This document shows positions 1 to 8,093 of a stretch of 64,000 nt of DNA, piece after piece. The stretch covers positions 1,178,001 through 1,242,000 of the forward strand of contig NZ_AP019740.1 in assembly GCF_006757745.1 (NCBI RefSeq), written 5' to 3'. This DNA is from Acinetobacter radioresistens DSM 6976 = NBRC 102413 = CIP 103788 (GTDB lineage Bacteria > Pseudomonadota > Gammaproteobacteria > Pseudomonadales > Moraxellaceae). Made by a program: the position numbers and the translations under genes. Numbering within the stretch: position 1 is the first letter of the stretch; each line of letters opens with the position of its first letter. The notes under the pieces were generated by a model that did no database searches, had not been told where the DNA came from, and saw only the letters and a list, made by a program, of their open reading frames with translations.

Positions 1-329
1 GACATCAGTTTTACACCGCGTCCACCGAGCCACGCTACCAGTAACCCGATTCCAATTGCCAGTAATGATTTCAAACTTAGAAAAGATTTTAAAATACTTT
101 CGCCTGGAATTTTACCGCTAGCGATCGGCGTAAGCACACCAATAGTTAAAATAATAATACCAATATTTAAACCATGTTGCTGAAGATAGGGGAAAAACTG
201 CTCTAGTGGCGTCATTTTGAAAACAATCAGTATCCCGGCTGCAATAGTGACAGCAGTATTATGACTAAAAATACCACAAGCCAACAAAACCAAAAGAACC
301 ATCAGGTTTACATCAAGTTGGGACATCAT
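1..329 (-). CDS. UPF0756 (DUF441, YeaL-like) membrane protein, 3' part cut off by window edge
   Basis: Translating the minus strand from the ATG at 327-329 gives about 109 residues of a very hydrophobic protein without a stop before the window edge. A second in-frame ATG follows immediately (324-326). The residues [27 protein letters not shown] and [14 protein letters not shown] match the conserved N-terminal two thirds of the UPF0756/DUF441 family, which are inner-membrane proteins of about 150 residues and unknown function. Three hydrophobic segments are visible. It is divergent from rsuA, and an insertion sequence now sits between the two genes. Confidence 0.85.
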   Translation of the reverse strand, partial: MMSQLDVNLMVLLVLLACGIFSHNTAVTIAAGILIVFKMTPLEQFFPYLQQHGLNIGIIILTIGVLTPIASGKIPGESILKSFLSLKSLLAIGIGLLVAWLGGRGVKLM

Positions 330-474
330 AAGCAAGTCAAACGTTGGGAGAAACGGACTGCCATTGTACTCTCTTTCCTTAAAGGCGCTAGGGCAGGTTA
401 ATGCTTGAGAAACGCAAGTAACTAAGACAGATCGCTAATATCAACTATGCTGTATTTAACTAAATACTTTAAAA

Positions 475-492
475 ACCCGAATCGCGGATAAG
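475..492 (+). repeat. Left terminal inverted repeat of the IS982-type element
   Basis: The 18 bases starting ACCCGAATC match the reverse complement of 1431-1448 at 14 of 18 positions; the first nine are identical. The sequence TTAAAA directly outside is repeated beyond the right end. Confidence 0.85.
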
Positions 493-512
493 AAATTGAC
501 TTGAAAAATAAG

Positions 513-564
513 AGGACTAGAGCCATCAGTTAAGTTACCACACCAAACTCACAACTCTAGTCCT
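513..564 (+). promoter_or_regulatory. Inverted repeat abutting the transposase start codon
   Basis: AGGACTAGAG (513-522) is perfectly complementary to CTCTAGTCCT (555-564), and the transposase ATG begins at 566. In RNA the 10-bp stem with a 32-base loop would end one base before the start codon and cover the place where a ribosome binding site should lie. Such hairpins are known in other IS families as guards against read-through transcription; that role here is inferred. Confidence 0.6.
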
Positions 565-565
565 G

Positions 566-1435
566 ATGTTCGATAGTACCGAATTATTCTGCATAATTGA
601 TGATTTTTTTCTTAAATTTGAAGCAACTTATTGGGAGTTTCTCAAACAAAACCGTGGTTCCTTAAGAATCAGAACTGCTCAACTTACAATTTCAGAAATC
701 TGCTTTATTGCCATTTGGTACAAATGCTCTCATTTCAATAATTTCAAAGCCTTTTTCACCTGGTTAAAAGAAGATAAAAGCCATTTATTTAAGTACTTGC
801 CTTGCTATCAAAGGATGATTCATCTGATCAATATGCATGAATTAGCCCTACACGCTTTACATGTGGCACTGATGAAAGGCCAAGGTACACAATATTTATG
901 GATTGATTCAACAACTCTGCCAGTTTGTAAAACTCAACGTATTCAGCATCATAAATCATTAGTCCAAATTGCATCACGTGGTAGAAGCTCAATGGGCTGG
1001 TTTTATGGCTGTAAATTACATATTGCGATGAATCAATTTGGTGAAATTGCCTGTTCTGCTTTATCGAATGGACATGTTGCTGACATAAAAATGGTTGAGC
1101 AATTGGTTGCTGGTATAGAAGCAAAACTTTACGGGGATCGAGGTTACATCAGCCAAGAATTAAAAATTAGATTGAAATATCAAGGTATTGATTTAATTAA
1201 TTATCATCGAAAGAATATGCAGGCTATTCAACTTTGTGCATCAGATGAATATCACCTAAGACAACGCAATAAGATAGAAACATTATTCAGTTTATTGAAG
1301 GGGCAATACAATTTAGTGACGAGTAAAGCACGTAGTCTTCATGGATTTCTGAGTGGAATTTACGCCTCACTATGTGCATATCAACTCACTCATCAAAATA
1401 AGCCAACAATTCAAATTAAGGAATCATCGGCTTAA
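566..1435 (+). CDS. IS982-family transposase
   Basis: This 289-residue protein has the DDE transposase layout of the IS982 family (DDE_Tnp_1_3 type). The first aspartate is in LWIDSTTLPV (about residue 113), the second in LYGDRGYI (about 193), and the glutamate in KIETLFSLLKGQ (about 238), where a basic helix follows. The N-terminal 90 residues would carry the end-binding region. The frame is intact from ATG to TAA and the length is normal, so the copy looks potentially active. The start at 566 lies just past a perfect inverted repeat, and no strong ribosome binding site is visible outside that stem. Confidence 0.92.
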   Translation: MFDSTELFCIIDDFFLKFEATYWEFLKQNRGSLRIRTAQLTISEICFIAIWYKCSHFNNFKAFFTWLKEDKSHLFKYLPCYQRMIHLINMHELALHALHVALMKGQGTQYLWIDSTTLPVCKTQRIQHHKSLVQIASRGRSSMGWFYGCKLHIAMNQFGEIACSALSNGHVADIKMVEQLVAGIEAKLYGDRGYISQELKIRLKYQGIDLINYHRKNMQAIQLCASDEYHLRQRNKIETLFSLLKGQYNLVTSKARSLHGFLSGIYASLCAYQLTHQNKPTIQIKESSA

Positions 1436-1448
1436 GCAGGATTCGGGT
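1431..1448 (-). repeat. Right terminal inverted repeat of the IS982-type element
   Basis: This is the partner of the left repeat, ending GATTCGGGT on the plus strand. The transposase stop codon overlaps its inner edge, so the gene runs right to the end of the element. TTAAAA follows at 1449-1454. Confidence 0.85.
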
Positions 1449-1698
1449 TTAAAAGGCTATAAATATTTTAAAAATAGAGGAAGCTCTGCCTAAATTTCAA
1501 TATTTTCAATAAAAAATTTTAACTTATATGCTTCACTCTCCAATAGTTACGATCTGCTACTTTTCATATTGTTTGAGGTATCAAAAAAGAAAATAATAAG
1601 TTATTTATTTTATTTACCACAAGAGAGCAGATAACAATCATCAGCGCATTCTTGGTGGAACTTAGCTAAAATAAACCGATTATTTTGGAGAATATCTC

Positions 1699-2406
1699 AT
1701 GTTGCTGGAAAAAATATTGCAATCTCAAGGTTTTGGTTCACGAAAATATTGCCAGCAACTGATTAAAAGTGGAGCAATTAGTATAAATCACGAAATTTGT
1801 GTAGATACTAAAGCAAAATTTGACCTGAAAAATTTTACTTTTAAGGTACATGGTGAAGAGTTTGAATATCGGGAAAAAGTATATATCGCATTAAATAAGC
1901 CACAAGGTTATGAATGTTCTCATCAGGCCCAATACCATTTTAGTGTATTTGATTTATTTGATCCCACTCTCCTTAATCGTGGAATCCAGTGTGTAGGCCG
2001 GCTCGATCAGGATACAACCGGGTTGCTGTTGTTGACAGATGATGGTCAATTTCTACAGGCTCTGACACATCCACGTAAACATGTGGCAAAAGTATATGAG
2101 TTGATAACGGCCAACCCTATTACGCCAGAACAGATTCGATTGCTGGAACAGGGCGTAGAGCTTCGTAATGATGGTATATTTAAAGCAAGCAATATAAAGC
2201 AAACCAGTTCTAATCAGTTGAGTCTGGCGATTCATCAAGGTGTCTACCATCAGGTAAAACGTATGCTAGCTGCGGTAGGTAATAAAGTCGAAAAATTGCA
2301 CCGTAGTAAAATCGGAGAACTTGAATTACCTATGCTTGCCGAAGGAGAATGGACTTATCTGGACCAGACACAGATTGAACTGGCAAAGTCGCGTATGGTG
2401 CCATAG
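1699..2406 (+). CDS. rsuA: 16S rRNA pseudouridine(516) synthase RsuA-type
   Basis: The 235-residue protein starts with an S4-like RNA-binding segment (LLEKILQSQGFGSRKYCQQLIKSG, residues 2-25) followed by the RsuA/RluB/E/F catalytic domain. The catalytic aspartate lies in GRLDQDTTGLLLLTDDG (about residues 100-116), and the late KVYEL and HQGVYHQVKRML motifs are present. The family isomerises a single uridine, U516 in 16S rRNA for RsuA, during small-subunit assembly. RsuA is the best fit because of the GRLDQDTTG motif and short length, but RluE-type paralogues are close. ATG 1699 is preceded by TTTTGGAGAA, a good ribosome binding site. Upstream sequence is split by the insertion sequence. Confidence 0.85.
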   Translation: MLLEKILQSQGFGSRKYCQQLIKSGAISINHEICVDTKAKFDLKNFTFKVHGEEFEYREKVYIALNKPQGYECSHQAQYHFSVFDLFDPTLLNRGIQCVGRLDQDTTGLLLLTDDGQFLQALTHPRKHVAKVYELITANPITPEQIRLLEQGVELRNDGIFKASNIKQTSSNQLSLAIHQGVYHQVKRMLAAVGNKVEKLHRSKIGELELPMLAEGEWTYLDQTQIELAKSRMVP

Positions 2407-2467
2407 TAAAGTCTATCCAAAAGCTGAATCTAGGTTTTATGTATATAGGTTTGGCATGAAAAAACAA

Positions 2468-2782
2468 TCAGACTTTGTCACTTTCCCCTAAAAGAGCATT
2501 GAGCTCTTCAAATAAGTCAGCATCATTCTCATCATCTGGTTGATAGGCTGGAGAAAGGGGAGCAGTTGCGTGCTCACTTTTCATCTTACGCAATTTGGTC
2601 AGCTGTTCCATATTAATACTGGGATTTTCAATTGCGAAAGGAATAGATTTGGTCAGTACGACTTGCTTGAAAAAAAGGCGGACTGCCTGTGCTGGTGTAA
2701 TTCCCAATTGCTTAAAAACTGCAAAAGCCTGTTTTTTTTCTTGTGAGTCAAGTCGGACTTGATAAACTTCCGTTTTCCGCAT
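2468..2782 (-). CDS. Orphan RelB/DinJ-family antitoxin-like protein
   Basis: This 104-residue protein begins with a short beta strand and two helices (TEVYQVRLDSQEKKQAFAVFKQLGITPAQAVRLFFKQVV) typical of the RelB/DinJ ribbon-helix-helix family. That region dimerises and binds operator DNA. The C-terminal half is acidic and probably disordered, as expected for a toxin-wrapping tail. No toxin gene follows: only about 60 bases separate its stop from the convergent rsuA stop, and the next upstream minus-strand gene is a pseudouridine synthase. It is therefore an orphan antitoxin or a DNA-binding regulator derived from one. The family call is good; the function is open. Confidence 0.75.
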   Translation of the reverse strand: MRKTEVYQVRLDSQEKKQAFAVFKQLGITPAQAVRLFFKQVVLTKSIPFAIENPSINMEQLTKLRKMKSEHATAPLSPAYQPDDENDADLFEELNALLGESDKV

Positions 2783-2890
2783 GAATAATAACCAAGTTAG
2801 GAGAAAGAATTTTAGCTGTATTTTAACGCTACAAAATGTATTTTCAACGCTTTATATCAAGTAAATAATTTTTTTGTCATTACAGGTAAA

Positions 2891-3802
2891 TTACAATAGC
2901 AGGTCAAATCCTGACTGATAGGTTTTTTTAACTAAATCTACAGGATCAATAAATGTTATTTCTTTAGCTAGTAGCTGCAAGGGCGCTGTAAAATCGTTAT
3001 CTGATTTGTGCTGAACGATAGGATAAAAACTGTCATTTTGAATAGGTATTCCCAGATGATTTAGATGAACCCGTAACTGATGTTGTTTGCCTGTGCGTGG
3101 CTTCAACTGATATTTTGCCCAGTGAGCTCGAACATCTAAAAGATCAATCAATGTTTCTGTATTAGACTCTCCCTCCACTATCTGCATAGTATAAAAAGGT
3201 TCACCTTTGTCGAGACGTAGTGTTAGGTTTATCGGGAAATTAAGCTCGGGCTTAAAAGGCGCCACGGCATGGTAAGTCTTTTCTACCTTACGTTCAGCAA
3301 AGAGCTTCTGATATAAACCACGTGTTTCAGGACGTTTTGAAAAAAGTACTACACCTGCAGTTTCACGGTCGAGTCGATGAATAGGGGTGAGAGTCTCTAT
3401 TCCGGTTTGTTTTTTCAAACGAACCAATAATGTTTCTTGTACATACTGCCCGGTTGGGCTCATCGTAAGGAAATGCGGTTTATCGACCACCAAAAATTCA
3501 TCTGTTTCATGCAAGATGTGATGCTCAAATGGCACAGGTGTTTCCTTGGAAAGAAAACGATAGTAATAAATATGCTGATTTCCCTCATAAATACTATCAA
3601 TCCTTAATTTCTGCCCATGTGTCGTATAAACCAGCCCGTCCTCGAAACGCTGCATCCATTCATTCGCATTAATATGCGGAAACTGCTGGGTTAAATGTTC
3701 ATAGATGGTATTTGCCTGAGATTTTAGTGGCAGAAATACTTTACTGGCGCTAACACCATCGATCATAGGAGGTATAAAAACTGTACTAAAAGGTTTATTC
3801 AT
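2891..3802 (-). CDS. RluA-family pseudouridine synthase
   Basis: The protein has 303 residues. The motif PIHRLDRETAGVVLFSK (about residues 140-156) contains the catalytic aspartate of the RluA family, and LHETDEFLVVDKPHFLTMSPTG and KPRTGKQHQLRVHLNHLGIPI are the other conserved blocks. There is no clear N-terminal S4 domain of the RluC/D type. The substrate cannot be fixed from sequence: members modify tRNA positions 32 or 65, or several 23S sites. It is transcribed away from tsaE and toward the orphan antitoxin gene. Confidence 0.85.
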   Translation of the reverse strand: MNKPFSTVFIPPMIDGVSASKVFLPLKSQANTIYEHLTQQFPHINANEWMQRFEDGLVYTTHGQKLRIDSIYEGNQHIYYYRFLSKETPVPFEHHILHETDEFLVVDKPHFLTMSPTGQYVQETLLVRLKKQTGIETLTPIHRLDRETAGVVLFSKRPETRGLYQKLFAERKVEKTYHAVAPFKPELNFPINLTLRLDKGEPFYTMQIVEGESNTETLIDLLDVRAHWAKYQLKPRTGKQHQLRVHLNHLGIPIQNDSFYPIVQHKSDNDFTAPLQLLAKEITFIDPVDLVKKTYQSGFDLLL

Positions 3803-3947
3803 GAGAGCAATAATATATAGACAATAAGAACTGATCTTTATAAAGACCGGTCAAGATTAAAATTAATGAATATAGTATAGGGCAGCATAGGCTTTAAGGC
3901 GGGGCAATGCTATCATAATTGCAAGATTGGAACATGATGTGAGCCTT

Positions 3948-4424
3948 ATGCAGTATACTTTTAGCCTGACTTTAAATAGTGAAGATGATACACAAAAGCT
4001 GGCTCAGGTACTGGCTCAGCATTTTAATTCAGGTGTTGTATATCTGGTCGGAGATTTGGGTGCCGGCAAGACAACACTCAGCCGTTATTTTTTGACAGCA
4101 TTGGGCCATCAGGGTGCTGTAAAAAGTCCTACCTATACTTTGGTCGAGCCTTATACGATACAAGGTCGTGATGTTTTTCATTTTGATTTATATCGTCTGC
4201 ATGACCCTTACGAGCTGGAACTGATGGGGATCCGTGATTATCTGGAAATTCCGGATGCGCTGTTTTTATTTGAATGGCCTTCCAAAGGTGGAAGTGAAAT
4301 TCCGCAAGCTGACCTCATTATTGATATTTTAAAATCAGACGATGACCTGCAACGTCAGGTAAGTATTTCAACTGAATCGGCTGAGCTGTTTAATAAATTA
4401 CGGGAAAAAATGAATGTCGCATGA
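3948..4424 (+). CDS. tsaE: tRNA threonylcarbamoyladenosine biosynthesis ATPase TsaE
   Basis: TsaE is the P-loop partner of TsaB/TsaD in making t6A37 on ANN-decoding tRNAs. The Walker A motif GDLGAGKTTLS lies about 30 residues from the start, followed by KSPTYTLVEPY and HFDLYRL, the family signatures. I place the start at ATG 3948 (MQYTFSLTL). A TTG seven codons upstream (3927) would also be in frame but has no better ribosome binding site. That gives 158 residues, normal for the family. The 3' end overlaps mutL by 11 bases, so the two are probably translationally coupled in one operon with miaA and hfq. Confidence 0.93.
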   Translation: MQYTFSLTLNSEDDTQKLAQVLAQHFNSGVVYLVGDLGAGKTTLSRYFLTALGHQGAVKSPTYTLVEPYTIQGRDVFHFDLYRLHDPYELELMGIRDYLEIPDALFLFEWPSKGGSEIPQADLIIDILKSDDDLQRQVSISTESAELFNKLREKMNVA

Positions 4425-6378
4425 TGAAAGCGGTTTGCGCCGTATTCATACGCTTGATGCTGCTCTTGCAAACCAGATTGCTGCAGGTGAGGTAATTGAG
4501 CGGCCTGCTTCTGTGGTTAAGGAGTTACTAGAAAACTCGATTGATGCTGGTGCTACCGAGCTGATTATCCGGGTCGCCCAAGGTGGCAGTACTCTAATTG
4601 AAATTATTGACAACGGACGTGGAATACATCCTGAAGATCTTGCACTGGCAGTGATGCGACATGCAACCAGTAAAATCCAGTCTGCTGAAGACTTATATGC
4701 AATAGCCAGCTTGGGGTTTCGGGGTGAAGCCTTGGCTTCAATTGCTGCGGTATCACGCTTGAGTTTATGCAGTAGTCAAGATGACTCAGGTATTGGCTAT
4801 CAGGTTGAAGTTAATGGTACTGCTTTTGATCACCAGGAGATTCAGGCAGTCGCAGCACAAAAAGGGACGCACATTCGTGTACAGGACTTGTTTTTTAATG
4901 TGCCTGCCCGTCGGAAGTTTTTGAAAAAACCGACCACCGAGTTCGGGCATATTGAGGAAATCGTCCGTCGCATGGCGCTTACGCATTTTGATGTGCGTTT
5001 CGTTCTTGAACATAATGACAGTATCCGTTTAAACCTGCCAATTGCTGATAGTGGAGAGCTGCGCTCTCAACGTGTCCAGCAGTTGCTGGGTCGCTCATTT
5101 ACTGAAAATGCTTATTGGATTGATGCGCAAAGTATTAACATGCATCTTTCGGGTTGGCTTGGTCATCCATCTGATGCGCGTCCTCAGGCAGACTTGCAGT
5201 ATGTCTATGTAAACGGAAGAATTGTAAAAGATAAAACCATCTCACATGCATTACGTATGGCGTATGATGGTATTTTGCATGGCCATCAGCATGCAGGATA
5301 CTTATTGTTTCTGGAAGTCGACCCAGAAAATGTCGACGTGAATGTTCATCCTACAAAACATGAAATCCGTTTTCTAAATCAACGTGAAGTTCACGAATTT
5401 GTGCGGCACTATGCAAAAGAAACCTTATCACAGTTCCAAACTGCAACTGCTGACCTTGCCCAGGCAATGAAAGCTGAATCAGTTATACATACCACGACTG
5501 GTTCTTTTAACCCGCAGCCGCGTCACCAGGAACAGTTTCAGTTACATCGTCCGACACAGCCCAAGGCTTCAGCTCTGGGCATAGCAACTCCCCAAACTGA
5601 AGTATCTACCGAATTACTGACCGAATTTAAGGCGAGTGCACCGCGTACTGTACAATATGCACCCCAGCGGCCTTATGCCGGCTCTCAGCAGTTAAATAAC
5701 GCCTTAAGGAGTTATCTGTCACCATTAAGGGAAGAGAGTACTCAAGCGCCTGTTATTCCGGCTGCATCGGTAGTATCGACTCATGTAGATGAGTTTCCAT
5801 TAGGAATTGCAATTGCTCAACTGCATGGTATTTATATTTTGGCGCAAAATACTGAAGGTTTGATTATTGTTGATATGCATGCAGCCCATGAGCGGATTTT
5901 GCTACAGCAAATGAAGTCTGCCTGGGATAAATCTGAGTTCTGGATAGCACAGCAATTACTCATTCCTAAAGTTGTTTCAATTACGCGTATGCAGGCAGCA
6001 CGTATTGAAGAGTTGAAACCACAACTGGAACGTTTGGGGCTGGATATAGACCAGTATGGAGATGAGCAGGTGATAGTAAGAGGTGTTCCTGCTATTTTAC
6101 AAAAAGCCGACTTCACTACACTAATACCTGAACTTTTAAATGATCTTGACCCAAGTGATGAAGCGCGCGGTCTTACGCAAAAACGTGACCAGATTCTGGC
6201 TGGTATGGCGTGCCATGGAGCAGTACGTGCACATCGGCAACTTAGTCTCTCTGAAATGAATGCATTACTTCGTCAAATGGAACAAACTGAATTTGCCAGC
6301 CAGTGTAATCATGGCCGTCCAACTTGGCGTGCGTTTCCTTTAACTCAATTAGATAAATTATTTGCTCGAGGAGAGTAG
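4414..6378 (+). CDS. mutL: DNA mismatch repair protein MutL
   Basis: MutL links MutS mismatch recognition to downstream strand removal. The 654-residue protein has the N-terminal GHKL ATPase domain (VIERPASVVKELLENSIDAGAT, IIDNGRGI, SLGFRGEALASI), a variable glutamine/proline-rich linker at about 340-450, and a C-terminal dimerisation domain. The C-terminal block DMHAAHERILLQQ resembles the metal-dependent endonuclease motif DQHA(X)2E(X)4E, but its last acidic position is glutamine. The ACHGAVRAHRQL and CNHGRPT motifs are present. ATG 4414 overlaps the end of tsaE, and the TAG stop is followed within 7 bases by miaA. Confidence 0.96.
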   Translation: MSHDESGLRRIHTLDAALANQIAAGEVIERPASVVKELLENSIDAGATELIIRVAQGGSTLIEIIDNGRGIHPEDLALAVMRHATSKIQSAEDLYAIASLGFRGEALASIAAVSRLSLCSSQDDSGIGYQVEVNGTAFDHQEIQAVAAQKGTHIRVQDLFFNVPARRKFLKKPTTEFGHIEEIVRRMALTHFDVRFVLEHNDSIRLNLPIADSGELRSQRVQQLLGRSFTENAYWIDAQSINMHLSGWLGHPSDARPQADLQYVYVNGRIVKDKTISHALRMAYDGILHGHQHAGYLLFLEVDPENVDVNVHPTKHEIRFLNQREVHEFVRHYAKETLSQFQTATADLAQAMKAESVIHTTTGSFNPQPRHQEQFQLHRPTQPKASALGIATPQTEVSTELLTEFKASAPRTVQYAPQRPYAGSQQLNNALRSYLSPLREESTQAPVIPAASVVSTHVDEFPLGIAIAQLHGIYILAQNTEGLIIVDMHAAHERILLQQMKSAWDKSEFWIAQQLLIPKVVSITRMQAARIEELKPQLERLGLDIDQYGDEQVIVRGVPAILQKADFTTLIPELLNDLDPSDEARGLTQKRDQILAGMACHGAVRAHRQLSLSEMNALLRQMEQTEFASQCNHGRPTWRAFPLTQLDKLFARGE

Positions 6379-6384
6379 TTGTAC

Positions 6385-7329
6385 ATGTCTAGCGTACTAC
6401 CCGTCATCAATTTAATGGGCCCAACGGCAAGCGGTAAGACGGCGCTGGCATGTGAGCTGTATGAACAGGGCGGATTTGAACTGATATCTGTTGACTCGGC
6501 ACTAATTTATAAAGATATGGATATTGGTACAGCCAAACCTACCAAGGAAGAGCAGGTTCTTTATCCGCATCATCTGATCGATATTATTAGCCCACTAGAA
6601 GTATATTCAGCTGCACAGTTTGTGGAAGACGTCTGTCCGCTCATTGATGATATACACGCCAGAGAAAAAACACCTATACTGGTAGGTGGAACTATGCTCT
6701 ACTTTAAAGCTTTACTTGAAGGTCTTTCAACTAATCTACCAAATGCAGATCAGGCTATCCGTAAAACTATTGAGCAAAAGGCTGAATACGAAGGCTGGGA
6801 AGCAGTCTATGCTGAACTATGTGAAGTAGATCCTTTAGCGGGACAAAAATTTAGAGTAAGTGATAGACAGCGTATAACTCGTGCACTGGAAGTTTTTTAT
6901 ATCACTGGCCAGCCTATTACAAAACTACAGGCCGAACAGCCAAAAAATTTACCATATCGTTACACATTTCATAATCATGCCCTACTACCTAATCGATTAG
7001 AATTGCATGAGCGCATTGAGAAAAGATTAAAAAAAATGTGGGAAATCGGATTTTTAAATGAAGTAGAGATATTGATTAAAAAATACGATTTAAATGAAAA
7101 CTTGCCCTCAATGCGTAGTGTAGGATACCGCCAAGTAATCGATTTTCTATTAAAAAGTGATAAAACTATTAAAAGTAAACATGAAATGGAGGATAAAACC
7201 TTATTTGCAACACGACAACTGGCAAAACGTCAATACACTTGGTTACGCTCTTTGCAAGAATTACACCAATTTAAAACTTACGAGACGCTTAAGCAGGCTC
7301 AACAAGACTTGCGAAACTGTTATAGATAA
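6385..7329 (+). CDS. miaA: tRNA dimethylallyltransferase MiaA
   Basis: MiaA transfers a dimethylallyl group to A37 of tRNAs that read UNN codons. The P-loop [11 protein letters not shown] is at about residues 10-20, followed by the family blocks [26 protein letters not shown] and [15 protein letters not shown], and the late SMRSVGYRQ and [15 protein letters not shown] chose ATG 6385 over an in-frame TTG at 6379 because GAGGAGAG lies 9 bases before the ATG. Length 314 is typical. It is third in the tsaE-mutL-miaA run; hfq follows after about 90 bases. Confidence 0.95.
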   Translation: MSSVLPVINLMGPTASGKTALACELYEQGGFELISVDSALIYKDMDIGTAKPTKEEQVLYPHHLIDIISPLEVYSAAQFVEDVCPLIDDIHAREKTPILVGGTMLYFKALLEGLSTNLPNADQAIRKTIEQKAEYEGWEAVYAELCEVDPLAGQKFRVSDRQRITRALEVFYITGQPITKLQAEQPKNLPYRYTFHNHALLPNRLELHERIEKRLKKMWEIGFLNEVEILIKKYDLNENLPSMRSVGYRQVIDFLLKSDKTIKSKHEMEDKTLFATRQLAKRQYTWLRSLQELHQFKTYETLKQAQQDLRNCYR

Positions 7330-7420
7330 AGCAAAATTTAACTACTGTCTTTTTTATAATTTTTAATTGAAAAATAAAGATAGTTTTTTGCGCTGATTTT
7401 AATTTTTTTGGAGTTATAAA

Positions 7421-7969
7421 ATGTCTAAAGGTCAAACTTTACAAGATCCGTTCTTGAATTCTCTCCGTAAAGAACGTATTCCTGTTTCTATCTTCCTTGT
7501 TAACGGTATTAAGCTACAAGGTCATATTGAATCTTTTGACCAGTATGTTGTTTTATTGAAGAATACTGTAAGCCAGATGGTTTATAAGCATGCGATTTCT
7601 ACAGTAGTTCCAGCGCGTAATCCTCGTCCTGCAGGTGCACCTGCAGGGGCTCAAGGAGCTGGCGGCTTTGGTGGCGGTCAAGGCAGTGGCTTTGGTGGCG
7701 GTCAAGGTGGTGGCTTTGGTGGCGGTCAGGGCGGTGGCTTTGGCGGCGGTCAAGGCGGCGGCTTTGGTGGACAAGGTGGCTTTGGCGGTCAAGGCGGTGG
7801 CTTTGGTGGACAAGGCGGCTTTGGTGGAGGCCATCAAGGTAGCTTTGGCGGCGCTCAAGGTGGCTTTGGTGGCGGTCAAGGCGGTTTTGGCGGCGGTCAA
7901 TCGACTTCAGGCTTCGATAATGACTCGAAATTTGAAGATAGCCAAGATGACGATACCAATAATCGTTAA
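7421..7969 (+). CDS. hfq: RNA chaperone Hfq with long glycine-rich C-terminal extension
   Basis: Residues 1-70 are a standard Hfq Sm core ([37 protein letters not shown], then the Sm2 motif [11 protein letters not shown]) that hexamerises and pairs sRNAs with mRNAs. From about residue 73 it continues into roughly 85 residues of tandem [12 protein letters not shown] units and ends in an acidic, asparagine-rich tail. Total length is 182, against about 100 in enterobacteria. Long Gly-rich tails are established for Acinetobacter and Moraxella Hfq. The DNA encoding the tail is itself repetitive and prone to length change. TTTGGAGTT precedes ATG 7421. The gene ends at a strong hairpin terminator. 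Confidence 0.97.
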   Translation: MSKGQTLQDPFLNSLRKERIPVSIFLVNGIKLQGHIESFDQYVVLLKNTVSQMVYKHAISTVVPARNPRPAGAPAGAQGAGGFGGGQGSGFGGGQGGGFGGGQGGGFGGGQGGGFGGQGGFGGQGGGFGGQGGFGGGHQGSFGGAQGGFGGGQGGFGGGQSTSGFDNDSKFEDSQDDDTNNR

Positions 7970-7981
7970 TTTATAAGTAAT

Positions 7982-8013
7982 AAAAAAAGCTCCTTAAAAA
8001 AGGAGCTTTTTTT
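7982..8013. terminator. Bidirectional Rho-independent terminator after hfq
   Basis: A perfect 14-bp stem (AAAAAAAGCTCCTT, loop AAAA, then its complement ending in seven T) ends the hfq transcript. The A-run on the left arm gives a T-run on the other strand, so it can also stop surA transcription coming from the right. Confidence 0.92.
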
Positions 8014-8054
8014 ATTAATCAAACATTGACTTAAAACTTTTAAGTTTAGTTATT

Positions 8055-8084
8055 AAAAAAGACACTGTTACCAGTGTCTTTTTT
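8055..8084. terminator. Second bidirectional terminator, 3' of surA
   Basis: AAAAAAGACACTG (8055-8067), loop TTAC and the perfect complement ending in a T-run form a 13-bp stem 10 bases after the surA stop. With the hairpin at 7982-8013 it insulates the convergent hfq and surA-lptD transcripts from each other. Confidence 0.9.
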
Positions 8085-8093
8085 TCAGCTTAA

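Larger units (their letters stand above)
475..1448 (+). mobile_element. IS982-family insertion sequence, complete, 974 bp
   Basis: The element is bounded by imperfect terminal inverted repeats that begin ACCCGAATC on both ends (14 of 18 positions match). It is flanked on each side by the 6-bp direct repeat TTAAAA (469-474 and 1449-1454), which is a likely target-site duplication. A single intact transposase gene fills it. The length and ends opening with ACCC fit the IS982 family, common in Acinetobacter (ISAba9/ISAba825-type elements); the exact name needs a database comparison. It lies between two divergent chromosomal genes and interrupts no recognised ORF. Confidence 0.88.

Noticed and set aside
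828..1124. 98-residue minus-strand frame inside the transposase gene
   Set aside because: Complete overlap with a clear DDE transposase, no ribosome binding site and no family features; a shadow frame.
3310..3330. CACGTG with flanking A/T near 3317 as a possible parS site
   Set aside because: The bases around CACGTG do not match the TTTCACGTGAAA arms; it lies inside a pseudouridine synthase gene and far from parAB.
7553..7976. Alanine/valine/lysine-rich frames opposite and within the hfq tail
   Set aside because: They arise from the GGT/GGC repeats of the glycine-rich tail read in other frames; low-complexity artefacts.
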